A stretch of DNA of 64,000 nt from Favolaschia claudopus (taxonomy: Eukaryota > Basidiomycota > Agaricomycetes > Agaricales > Mycenaceae): positions 3,844,001 through 3,908,000 of the forward strand of contig JAWWNJ010000001.1 in assembly GCA_037176885.1 (NCBI GenBank). Reading direction: 5' to 3'. The notes beneath the pieces were generated by a model. The model worked only from the letters and a program-made list of their open reading frames with translations. It did no database searches and was not told where the DNA came from. The translations under genes were made by a program, and so were the position numbers. Each line of letters starts with the position of its first letter. The first letter of the stretch is position 1. Of the stretch, positions 11,296 to 21,528 are shown piece after piece.

Positions 11296-12410
11296 TGTTA
11301 TGTGGATTGCTCGGGTGTCCGGCGGGGGGATATTGATTTGAGATGACTTGATTCACAGACCTTATATCCCGTCCAAGTATACAGCTTCGCGTGCGTCCAC
11401 AGTCATATTTAGACGCGCAACGCGAATTCATTGCGATACCGAACGCGATGACCTTCAGTGACTCATGTTTTTCCTTTTCTGGGTGTGAGAGGGCGGTGTT
11501 ACGCGACATGGTTAAGCGCGTAGGCGCCGAATCTATCAGGAACATCGCCTGATTGGGATGAAAGCCGTGTGCCGGACATTGAGTCCCCGGCCGCGGCGGG
11601 ATTTCCTGCAAATCGAAAGAGATATCGCTTGGCCAGAAAAGGGTAGTAGTTAAGGGAAAGCCACAATCTTACTCTTCAACTGGCCTCTCACCAACCGCGC
11701 TCTCTTAATTTTTCGCGGCCTACTTACGTCGTTGAGAGCATCGTGGAGGGATCATGGCCGTGAAGGTGCATTGAAGTACTTGAATAAACTGTGCATCGTT
11801 GGGCTCAGTGAGCTGATACGTTAATTTGATCCCTCCATGCTGGAGGGGAGCTGCGGGGGTCCGATAGACAGAGGAGACGCAGCGGAGACGGTCTTGATTG
11901 AATTGCTGTCGAAGGGCGATGCTGCGCAGTGCGCAATAAACAAGCGCTCACTGGCAGACTGTCTCGGACGCATCCGGTTGAAGCTGTAATTCACGAAAGT
12001 AAGCTATTTTTGAAACTGCTGTAGCTTAACGTTTAACAGCCACCAACTCCGCGAATTCCTTGATCAGTGGAGGCCACGCTAGGCCACGATTAGACATGAG
12101 TAGACACGTCAGCAAACTTGTGGGTGGTAGGTCGACAAGCATCAAGCCCCAACTATAATCCGCTTGACGTCCAGTCCACTCAATCATCTCCGCAGCAAGT
12201 CGATCTTGAAAGAAGGAACGGACGAGACCACCCACCGTGCATATTTTTACTCCCCGGTTTCAGAGACCACCCCAAAGCCAAAGAAGTGGTCAAAAATTAA
12301 CCGATAACTGGCTACGCAGTACATCCTCCTTCTGAGAAATCGCGATGAAAAATACAGCCCGCAAGCTGGTCGGGTAAATATATAATGTCGTCTTACAATG
12401 ACCGGCCCGC
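11296..12410. other. Intergenic region without a recognisable gene
   Basis: These 1.1 kb lie upstream of the DUF6699 gene and downstream of the BAR-SH3 gene. Short open frames on both strands lack family motifs and plausible splicing. The stretch must hold the DUF6699 promoter and the BAR-SH3 3' end; I see nothing else. Confidence 0.5.
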
Positions 12411-14201
12411 TCAAGTATCCTGAACATAGTTCCCTGAACAATACATCAGAACCCGTGGAGACTGAACGAGACGAAAGCGCGTACCTGGGAACACTCCCTG
12501 CTGTCCATTCAGTCGACCTGTCCACCAATCCTCCGCACTGGCCCCTCGCTCCACAATCTCTATCCGGTCCCCTGTGTTGAACGACAGATCTCCGTCCGCC
12601 TTCAGGCACATCAGGATTAGTGGCTACAAAAATGATGCGAAACGTCAGCTTACCTGTGCGGCAAAATCGTACAAAGCCACGACATAGTGCACTTTCGGCG
12701 CAAGTGAGGGTTTGGGTTTCAATGGCGGAGGCGGTGGTGGGGCTCTCTTGGTTGCTGCGGCAGCGGATGCGCTGCTTGCAGCAGAGTAGGGAGGCGGAGG
12801 TGCTGATAGCGATTTACTGGAACCTGGCACAGGGGGAGGTACTTTCTTGAGATTGCTGTTTGAGGGTGTGCGCATGGGAGCTGATCGTGACGAAAGAGAG
12901 CTCGTGCTAGATGCAGTCGTGGCAGACCGCTCCAGAGTGCCATTGGCGCCCCGGTTTGCCTGTACCATTTTGGCTAGATAAAACTATTCAAAACTAATGC
13001 TCCTCAGGTTGAGTGAGAAAAAAAAACCGACAGGTTGAAATGATTCTCTTGGTTATATTGAGATCCTCAATTGTGCTCCAGGCGTCTGTGCGTTTCCCCT
13101 CGTAATCGCTGGCAATTTGTGACCCCGGGACATTGGTAACATCATATTTGTTCTCTTCTGCGAAACTATTCATTTTCTCGAGAAGCAAATAGAATATGTT
13201 GAGCCTAGATTAAGATTGAGCAATTAGTAGCTAGAAGGGGAAGACAACGTACTGCATGTAGTAAAATGACGAGAACAGCGGGTCGATGAATTGTGTGGAG
13301 AGCATCATGAAACGCGGGAGGTCTGTTTTCAGTGCGTTATTGAGGAAATCGTATTCGTTTGTGGCGAGTTCAAAGTCTTGTTCAAGCTATCCATTTTGTA
13401 ATTAGTTATAGACCGGCATTCAAAAAAGCTATACACTGAACCTTGAACAAGTTTTTCTCGTCGCTCAGAGACTTTTCTTTCTTGTCCCGGAGTTTGGTCA
13501 GAGAATTGTTGAACCGATCGTAATCCGTCAGCTAACTCAGTGTAAACGCCATATTCGTGCAGTTTCGCGTTCTGTTGGCACACCTTGTGATCCCGCTTCG
13601 TTATAGTCTTCCTGATCGTTTTCATGACGCTCTGTAGCTCCTTGACAGGACCGACAATTCTGCTCTCAATGAGATCGAGTTCCGGCCCAACGGCGGTGCG
13701 CAGCTCCTCCATCGCCGTCTCATACTTGGTCACACTTCGAATAGTGTGTGCCGCGTCGGCATTCTTCCCAATGAGATCGTACTCGCCCGCAATAGGATGG
13801 AATATGGTGGAAAAGTGAGTCGCGAAGCCGGCGCCAGAGGTGAAGAGGCCTGGAATACGGTCAATAAGGTGTGTCCACGATTTCGCAGATAATGTCGCGT
13901 GCCGTTTACAGCGTCGGTGAACGACTTTGTATCCTTCAGAAACTTCTCAGCAGCTTTCTCCATAGTTCCGAAGTGTCGTTGATAATCATCGAACTCGGGG
14001 TCGGTGGACTCTGAAGATCACCAAGAAATTATCATAGCTGAGTTGCAGTTGCGGTCGGCTAGCTTGAGATGCTCACTTTTGGACATCCCGACCTTGCTGG
14101 TCACCATAAATGGCGTTCTGCGAGACTAGACATTGAGGAATCATTTGCATGGTGTGGGGTGACACCACTGACCGCTTGATTGTCTTCGTGAATCCCTTCA
14201 T
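12411..14201 (-). CDS. BAR-SH3 membrane-curvature protein (amphiphysin/Hob1/Rvs167-like)
   Basis: The start at 14201 gives MKGFTKTIKR, spliced to TPFMVTSKVGMSK. The BAR domain follows over about nt 14010-13000, for example EKAAEKFLKDTKSFTDAV, MTKYETAMEELRTAVGPE and VMKTIRKTITKRDHK. A Ser/Pro-rich linker (VPPPVPGSSKSLSAPPPPYS) leads to a C-terminal SH3 domain: VVALYDFAAQ, then ADGDLSFNTGDRIEIVERG, EDWWTGRLNGQQGVFPG and NYV. ALYDF, WW and the PxNYV end (here GNYVQDT after the last intron) are the SH3 ligand-groove residues. Family knowledge: Rvs167/Hob1 dimers bind curved membranes at endocytic sites and recruit actin regulators through SH3. There are at least six introns and the exact middle exons are uncertain. 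The gene is divergent from SDO1. Confidence 0.9.
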
Positions 14202-14422
14202 GGTGGGCGCACGTCGTACACGGAGTTAAAGGATGTTGTAGTCGTACAACACCAAGCGCGCTCGGTGTGCGTCTGCGGGCTTGAGTTTTGGTGCAAGATG
14301 AGAGGTCCAAGCAAGCCCGGCTTCAGCTGAGCACAGCCTCGCGCTTGTCAAATCAGACTTTGCCGGATCCGCGTCAAATTTCTGACTCTCTTTCTTCTCT
14401 TCTTCGCGTTCATACGTCCAGG
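14202..14422. promoter_or_regulatory. Shared intergenic promoter, BAR-SH3 / SDO1
   Basis: These 221 bp lie between divergent start codons, and both promoters are inferred to lie here. A CT-rich tract (TTTCTGACTCTCTTTCTTCT, about 14380-14399) precedes the SDO1 ATG, as is common in fungal ribosome-biogenesis promoters. Confidence 0.35.
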
Positions 14423-15495
14423 ATGTCCAAGATAAATCAACCATCCGGCCAGATCAAGTACTACAGTGCTCAGTAGCCAATAATCTCGTCTAACGGCGCA
14501 TTAGATTGACAAATGTATCGATTGTGCGTCTCAAGAAGGGCGGTAAGCGGTTCGAGGTAACAATTTGCCTACGCAAAGACAAGAACTGTGTGCGATCCTT
14601 TCAATGTCTAGATTGCATGCTATAAGAACAAAGTGCAAGAGTGGAGGACGGGGGTGTCAGTAATTATGTGCGCACAGGAATCGTTGAATTGCTAAGATGG
14701 TATTCCAGGGAGACAAATCTAGACGACGTGCTACAGATCAGCAATGTGTTCACGAATGTATCGAAGGGCGAAGTGTCCAAATCAAACGACCTGCAAAAGG
14801 CTTTTGGCAAGACGGACATCTCAGAGATCGTCCAGGAGGTACAAAATTCAATCCATCATCGCGAAGAAGGTTTGGTATATATCATCCAAGGGCTTTGCAG
14901 ATCCTCAAGAAAGGCGAACTGCAAATTGGGGAGAAGGAGCGCGATCATGATCTATCATCGTTGCGGAGAGAAATCGCAACTCTGGTAGCAGAAAAATGCG
15001 AGGATCCCGCGACTGGACGACCTTACGCCGTCGGAATGATAGAGAAGGCTATGGCTGAAGCGGGATTCAGCGTGAAGCAGGATAAGACAGCCAAAAGCCA
15101 GGTCAGCCATCTTGCCGTTCATCGAACCTTGCCCAAATGAACGAGTTTCCGTTAGGTTTCTGCATGCATAAAGCAACTGCAGTCAGATTCCACTTTGCCT
15201 ATACAACGGTCGCGGATGCGCGTCCGAGTCACCATGCCCACTGCTGACGGCAAACGATTAAGAGACAAGGTGCTTGAGGGCGCGGAAACCGTAGAGGAAG
15301 ACGAGATGGGACAGAACGAATGGGAATTGGTGGGTATCGCCGTCCGAGCACCTGCGACTCATATGAAACTATTTTCAGATAATGCTCATCGACCCTGGTC
15401 AATTCCGCGTCATCAACGAATTACTGCAGAAGGAATGCAAAGCTCGAGGTCGAATAGAGACCATGACGATCTCCGCTCCTACGGCATCAACTTGA
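14423..15495 (+). CDS. SDO1: Ribosome maturation protein SDO1/SBDS
   Basis: The start at 14423 gives MSKINQPSGQIK. Intron 14458-14504 continues to LTNVSIVRLKKGGKRFE, then IACYKNKVQEWRTGVET. The FYSH domain continues in NLDDVLQISNVFTNVSKGEV. The middle helical domain contains EILKKGELQIGEKERDHDL and AVGMIEKAMAEAGFSV. The C-terminal ferredoxin-like domain has QRSRMRVRVTMPTADGKRL, then a final exon with IDPGQFRVINELLQKECKAR and the stop at 15493-15495. Family knowledge: Sdo1/SBDS works with the GTPase Efl1 to release Tif6/eIF6 from late pre-60S subunits in the cytoplasm. Donor GTCAGT after the WRTG codons gives the family residues WRTGVET, which fixes that splice site. All three domains look complete. 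Confidence 0.95.
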
Positions 15496-15589
15496 GTGTT
15501 TCTGAAATTTACTATCACTATATAGATGTGCTTGTTCAAGTGTTCTCTTGTATCCTAACGGGCTCAACATATTGACTTATTGTACATTA

Positions 15590-17608
15590 TCATTTATCTG
15601 AGATTTCGTTCCGCCGAACGTCCTGCAGAATCAGCGGGCGCACATATCGTGCCCAGTTTTGGTCCCAAGACTCCCAAACGTCTTCCGCAAATTCGCCTGA
15701 AGGAGGTCGAGATGAGGGAGAGGTCGGTCTGTCGGCAGCTGGGATTAAATCGGATCGCAATTCCATGAGACGTGGGCAGTTGGGGAATCCAGCTAAAAGT
15801 GTCTATGGAAAAAATTAGTCGAGAGCGACACGACGTATCACCAACACTTGCCTCCAGTTGTTGCGCCAATTCGGAAGCGTCTTTGAACACTAGCCCGTTC
15901 TTCTCATGCTTGACCAGCTCATGTAAACTAAACATTTGTCTCACTCATGAGCTAGACGAAACACTCCACGAATACCGTTTGAAAACCCACCAAGCGAAAT
16001 CAAGGGCGCAGACGGGCAGTGCACAGCCAAACATGTCGACGACTTTCATCGGTAGATCGAGGTTGGAAGAGCTGGCATGCAGGCTGACGCCCAAATCCGC
16101 TGCACCTGAACAAGAGCGTTGAGACGTCCAACCTCCAAGTGTGCAACGAAACAATACCTAAGAGGGTAGGATAATCCTCCGCATCCAGCCACATGCTAAC
16201 ACACCGCACCCAGTCCCACTTCTTCTGCAATTCACCGACCTCGGACATGTATTTCTTCTTCAGAGGACCCTTGCCGGTTAAGATGACCATAAGTTTCGGC
16301 AGGTTCTTGTTTGACGCCGACGATGCTCGAGCATTGTATTCGCCTAGAGCAGTTATAAGAATGCCGAAATCCTCATCCGGCGTCCAAGAAGTGCTCGAAA
16401 CAAGCAAGGCGGGTCGGTCGTCGCGGAGGAATGGTGCCTTCACTTCGGAATAGATTGGATCTATCACACTGGAGGGTGGAGGTGGAGTACCGCGCTTTAT
16501 TGTAGGGTCCGAGGATGAGGCGTTGGTTGCAGTAAAAGCGCTTGAATATGGAGCATCATACTTGGGAAGAAACTTTCGCAAAGAGGGCTCTGAGGATATA
16601 GCTGTATGGAGTTTGACAGCGAAAAGCTTTTGGACATTATCGTTCTACTCTCGCCAAAAAATGTATCAGCTTACATCGTGTATATCCTGGGGTGTTGACT
16701 GATGGAAGCGTCGTGGCGGTCTGTCATGCAACACGACTTTTCGTCCCCTGGTCGTCTTGAGACACGAGTTTATTTGAATATAAATGAATGTGCTCACTGC
16801 AAATCCCATTCTTTCACCAGAAAGTCCTTCATGGCCTCGGTCACGAATAAGTGGGCATATGCCGTCCGACCAAAATATCGTTCGAACCTGGAAAATGCAT
16901 AGGCAACCTCAAATTGGCACCCGAGAGTGCTGCATACCACTTTGCAAGTCTGACGAGTGGATGTCGCTCTCCTTGTCGCGGAAATCTCATAGCAAGGATG
17001 CTATATCCAAGGTTGTGCCAGTCGATTATGATTTTGCTTGCCCGCATACGGGCGACAGCCCAAACGATGGCCAGGGTCGGAATGCTAGGTGGGTTCTGTT
17101 CATACAGAGATGAGCAAACTTGTTTGATTACGGGCGGCAAAATGATCACAAACTTGAACGAGAATAAATTCAGGTGGATTAGGTATCGTGAACAGTTCAA
17201 TAAATATGTAAAGAACTTGAAGTACAACTTTGATTGGGCCAGAGATTATAAACGGAAGCAGTCGAAGACATAGCGGAGGTTGGGGTATATACCGGACCCT
17301 TGCCTTCAATAAAGAAGGAATGAGCGGAGAGTCTATCATAGCTCTTCAGCGCCTATTCAGAGTTTTGAGAGTGTCGTACCGCCGTAGCCTATAATGTCGG
17401 TAAAAAAATCATTCTCCAGGAAGCTTTCGGCATGATACATCATGCGCGGACTGCGTCCAATGTCGCCCAAGACAAGGATTGCGACAGAGCGAAGAGTATG
17501 CCTATCCCGAGGTTTGAAGAAACACCATATCCTCCAAGCTATCCAAAGGGCGAGTATGCTGACCACAAGGCGCGAGACTATTGCCGCGTAGTCCTGCACG
17601 GTGAGCAT
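15590..17608 (-). CDS. ALG1: ALG1 chitobiosyldiphosphodolichol beta-1,4-mannosyltransferase
   Basis: The start at 17608 gives [14 protein letters not shown], followed by one N-terminal membrane anchor ([17 protein letters not shown]). The family motif [19 protein letters not shown] comes next. Later exons encode [35 protein letters not shown] and, near 16,560-16,230, [20 protein letters not shown] and [14 protein letters not shown]. The nucleotide-sugar-binding end follows, with [20 protein letters not shown] and, after another intron, [14 protein letters not shown]. The stop is at 15590-15592. Family knowledge: a GT33 enzyme on the cytosolic face of the ER that adds the first mannose to GlcNAc2-PP-dolichol in N-glycan precursor synthesis; it is normally essential. 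There are at least six introns. It is convergent with SDO1 (95 bp between stops) and divergent from NFU1. Confidence 0.93.
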
Positions 17609-17749
17609 GGCGAGAGATTCCTCCAACCGTCCAAGACGTGAAACGACGCGTTCAGTGACGGTGGCGCAGCGTAAGCTAGTCGTGTCAAACCCGAAGAAAG
17701 CCGATGTCAGCCGAATGACCAAGCAACTCCCAACTTTCCAAGTTCCGCC
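17609..17749. promoter_or_regulatory. Very short divergent promoter, ALG1 / NFU1
   Basis: Only 141 bp separate the two start codons, so two essential-type genes must share or overlap their core promoters and 5' UTRs here. No TATA box is obvious. This is inferred from geometry. Confidence 0.45.
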
Positions 17750-18695
17750 ATGTCCTCCTCTTCCCTGCTCAGAATATCCGCAAAATCTCGGGCAGCGTTG
17801 CCAACATTGCTGAAGGGACACAGGACAATATCATCAACCATCCCTCGGTCAGCAATTCTGAAGCGCGGACCAACTTTCGCTACTGCTTCCACCGTTTTAC
17901 CGCCCCGACCTCATGCATCCACTAGCAAGCCTGCGCCCTCACAAAGTGAGCAATCAAAAATGCGCTCCAGTCTGTCTCTAAAGGCGCCCAGGTCGATCTA
18001 TGTTCATACAAACCGAGTCGACGCCGAATGACGACTCGATTAAATTCATTCCTGGGGTCGACGTCATGGGCGACGGCACTGCAGAATTTTTGGACACTCG
18101 CTCGGCCTTGAGCTCGCCTCTCGCTATCCGACTCATGGGCGTCGAGGGCGTCAAGGCCGTTTTTTATGGTCCTGATTTTGTCACAGTTTCGAAAGACTCC
18201 GAGAACCCATGGGCCATTTTGAAGCCCGAAATTTATTCCATCCTCATGGAGTTTTTCTCTTCGGGTCAAGCTCTCTTCCGTAGTCAGGAGGATAAAGATA
18301 ATGCCGGTCCGCAAGACACCAAAATTCTCGATACTGACTCGGAGACCGTTGCCATGATCAAAGAACTCCTTGAGACTCGGGTGCGACCCGCAATCATGGA
18401 GGATGGAGGGGATATTGAATATAGGGGATTCGATGAGGAGGGGGACGCTCTGGTGAAGGTCAAGCTAAAGGGAAGCTGCAGAGGTTGTGATTCGAGCACC
18501 GTGACGCTGAAGAGCGGGATCGAGAGGATGCTGATGCACTATATCCCCGAGGTCAAAGGCGTTCTGCAAGTGAGTAAAAAGCTTTGTGACTCTTCTCTCG
18601 TTGACGTTCGCTAGGTTCTGGACCAGGAGGAGGAGATTGCGATGAACGAATTTAATAAGCTCGAAGAACGACTAGGGAATAAAACAAAGGGGTAG
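17750..18695 (+). CDS. NFU1: NFU1 mitochondrial iron-sulfur cluster scaffold
   Basis: There are three exons (17750-17945, 17992-18569, 18615-18695), giving 284 aa. The first exon is a Ser/Arg/Ala-rich presequence (MSSSSLLRISAKSRAALPT), typical of mitochondrial import. The Nfu N-terminal domain runs from SMFIQTESTPNDDSIKFIPG through GVEGVKAVFYGPDFVTVSKD. The NifU C-terminal domain begins IKELLETRVRPAIMEDGGD and contains the cluster-binding CxxC in KLKGSCRGCDSSTVTLKSGI. The last exon is short and charged (EEEIAMNEFNKLEERLG). Family knowledge: Nfu1 transfers [4Fe-4S] clusters to lipoate synthase and respiratory targets after the ISA complex. Frames close exactly at both introns. Confidence 0.96.
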
Positions 18696-18888
18696 GCCTC
18701 CGCTCCGTTGCACATAACGCCCCAGTTTGCTGATCCCTTAGCAGCATGGCGCAATATATGTCTGTATAATTTTATTTCCATGAATAATTGTAATACATAC
18801 ATAGACTGTATTTTTCCACCCATGCGCGAAGGACGCGGTGTGACATATCATGTGGCTGTGACACCAAATCTCCTCGGCAACGACCACC

Positions 18889-20129
18889 ATGTATGAGGCC
18901 AAAATCTCCGAGAGTCAGCTCGTCAACCATGAGTTCGAGGCCGTATTGGACCTGGTCGACATCACATTCGACGAAATAGAAGAGTCGTGGACTAAAGCTC
19001 GCCGCCCTTCGCCATATCGGCAGTGGTATAAAGACGTTGCAACTGGTCAGCACGCGGTTTCGAACGAGACCCCGACCGAGGATGGAGTTTTCGAAGGCAC
19101 TCGTCTCATTTCCTGGAAACAGGGCAAGCCTTTCGACCCTGAATACCTCTTTTTTCGGACTGTCGATACTGGACGGCTCCTGCCCATGGACTCGGCGGAT
19201 TTCCGTGCGCAATTCTGGGCATACAGAGGTTTCTGGGATAAAATCGACACAATTCATCGCGACGACGGCGGCAGAAAGTGGTGGATCTGTCAAGTTCTTC
19301 CTGCTTTTGTAGGGTTGTAATCTTTTCTGTTTTTGACCACACCTTCACCTTCACCCGCGCACAGCTGCACCAAATTCTTGTGATTCGCAATATGCATGAC
19401 ACGAGAGATTGCGATATACCCGTAATTCTCACGACCTGGGACGACGCGCAATTCAAGTCCTCGCTAAACTATTGGGTTGAATTAAGCAAAGGAGAATGGA
19501 CAGAGGAAGAACGACGTCTGAAATGTAATTCAATCCACTTTGTGGCATTTCTCCGGGGAGGAAATTGATATTGACCGATCCTAGTCCTCGAACGCAACAA
19601 TCCCTGTCATCGCATCCTCCCTTGCTTCGAGCAGGTGGACATTCTCGTGCGCGCCCTTCTCACCGACCCAGAAGTCGGCGACGTGCCGCCTTTCATCATC
19701 TTCCACTCGGTGATCACCGATGGAAACACTTGTGTACTCTTCACCAAACCGTCGCACTTCCCTCCACCATCCCTCACCCGAAACCTTCCGGCGTCATGTA
19801 ACTGTGTCGGCTGCACCAGAACGGACTGTTCACGAATCGACTTTTCCTTGTCGCGATCTCTGGCTGAGGGCAGCGCGATGGTTCGTAAGACGGAGGCTAG
19901 CTGTCCTGGCCGTATATTGTGCAATTTGGAGGATTGCGAGGTTGAACATCTCCAGGACGGCAATAAACTGCAACGGTGTCAGCGATGCAAAGAGGCGCTT
20001 TACTGCTCAAGCGAACATCAGGTGAATTTTTAGCGCAATCGAGATTTGGAATGGATTACATCTGTAGCTGATGCTTTTCAGCGGCTCGATTGGGAGACTC
20101 ACAAGAATGTATGCGAGAAGCGGTTCTAA
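18889..20129 (+). CDS. MYND-type zinc-finger protein
   Basis: The start at 18889 sits in a good context (CACCATGT) and gives MYEAKISESQLVNHEFEAVL. The N-terminal 250 or so residues have no family I recognise; they contain WKQGKPFDPEYLFFRTVDTG and, after an intron near 19290-19365, LHQILVIRNMHDTRDCDIPV. A further exon includes a Cys-rich stretch ASCNCVGCTRTDC. The MYND finger closes the protein: CNLEDCEVEHLQDGNKLQRC, CQRCKEALYCSSEHQ, then across an intron (about 20020-20081) RLDWETHKNVCEKRF, stop 20127-20129. The Cys/His ligands of the MYND motif all appear present. In agarics MYND genes are numerous, and MYND is usually a protein-interaction finger. No SET domain is visible, so this is not a SMYD methyltransferase. 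Confidence 0.85.
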
Positions 20130-21528
20130 GATTGCTGTTCACTAATACTTGCCGCTGCACGATTTTTTGTTGCCGAAAATACGACTAATCAACTACTACT
20201 CATGTCTCGCTATACTTGCTGTAAATGGCAGTGCTATAATATTCCAAATCTTTGGCTTCGTGCCTGGAAGGGTCAGAGGGCTCAGGGAAGAACCGCACCG
20301 GATCATTAATTTGACAGCTCCGATCAACATTTCGTGCTTTGACCGCCAAGCTGTCCCAAGTTCATACATAAGCTGATCAGTGATTGCAATCGAGAGAGCC
20401 AGCATGGGTCAGCTCGCTGCCTCCCTCATGATCAGCCCAAAGACTCTAAGTTGCAAGACATAAAGTGAGTATGATCCTCTATAATAAACACATCAACATT
20501 GCGGGTTGCAACGCCCGTGGGCACAGGGCAGTCATCTGCCATAGAGCTATTCAAGCCTGCGACTCGCATATACAAAGACGTATGCATCTCTCTCTGCGTG
20601 TATACTTATATATCTTTCTTTCTACCTCTCAGCACGCCCCTTCTTCAACTGTGCTTATCTTGTGCCTCATTCAAATATTAATTTTGCGGTCGTCTTATGC
20701 CGTGTGGTAAAATTTCTCCAGTGTTCAACTGTGTTGTACCCGGGTCCCGGGCACTCGGTATCGGAATACGCATTCAAACATCTCAAGGTAAGTAGGACGA
20801 GTGTTGAGCGCTACGAACACTCATAGCGCCGAGATATATATTGTGAAACACTGAAACCGGAACCGGAGCCGGAGCCGGAGCCGGAGCGGAAGCAACTTGA
20901 CAACTTCAAGTTCATGTGTGAGGAATGTATTGTCGGCGATTTTCCGCCGCGAGTCTGTTGGTCGGGTGGCCCTTGACCTCGAATCCAAATGGCATTGGTA
21001 CAGTCAGTACATTGGCTCACAGGCTCTCACTGGCAGGGAGACTCCTTCTGGAAGCCATTGCAAAGCCTCGGGCTGGCAGTGCCTGGAAAAAGTGAAAGAA
21101 AACAGTTGTGAAGAAGAAAAACGAGATAACGGGCAACGGACCGCGCAGGCCGATCCGCGATTGCCGCGTTCAACTTGATCAACTGCGATGAAACCGCGAC
21201 GCAACCAATATCTCTCATCGGCGACAATTTGTTACAAAGATTCCTGGACCTTAGGATAGAAAGATGTGGGCGCTGATGCTCTCCCCAGGGCTCTGAGGTA
21301 CAAATTAGCCACAGTCTGCAACGGTATGATTCAGGGAGTTGAGGCGGCACAACGAGTGCGTTAGCTGTCCAAGTTGTGTTGAATTCCCACGGTCCCATTC
21401 TATGTTTATGTAACTGATCGCTTTTGGTTCCAGCCAGCCAGGCGGGCAAGTGGCGGCGATAATCAGCCAGGCCCATTCAATGTAAATATTCATCGCCACC
21501 TAACCCCCTTCTCTTTCTCCCAACCACG
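20130..21528. other. Intergenic region; no gene recognised
   Basis: These 1.4 kb separate the MYND gene from the GH79 gene. Open frames on both strands are short and have no motif or consistent splicing. The stretch contains a small CCGGAG simple repeat (separate entry) and presumably the GH79 promoter. Confidence 0.5.
20857..20890. repeat. (CCGGAG)n simple repeat
   Basis: This is an imperfect hexamer tandem repeat, about five units, embedded in non-coding DNA. It makes a spurious Gly-Ser open frame on the minus strand. Confidence 0.8.

Noticed and set aside
20811..21020. Gly-Ser-rich minus-strand open frame
   Set aside because: It is produced by the CCGGAG simple repeat and has no motif or splice partner.
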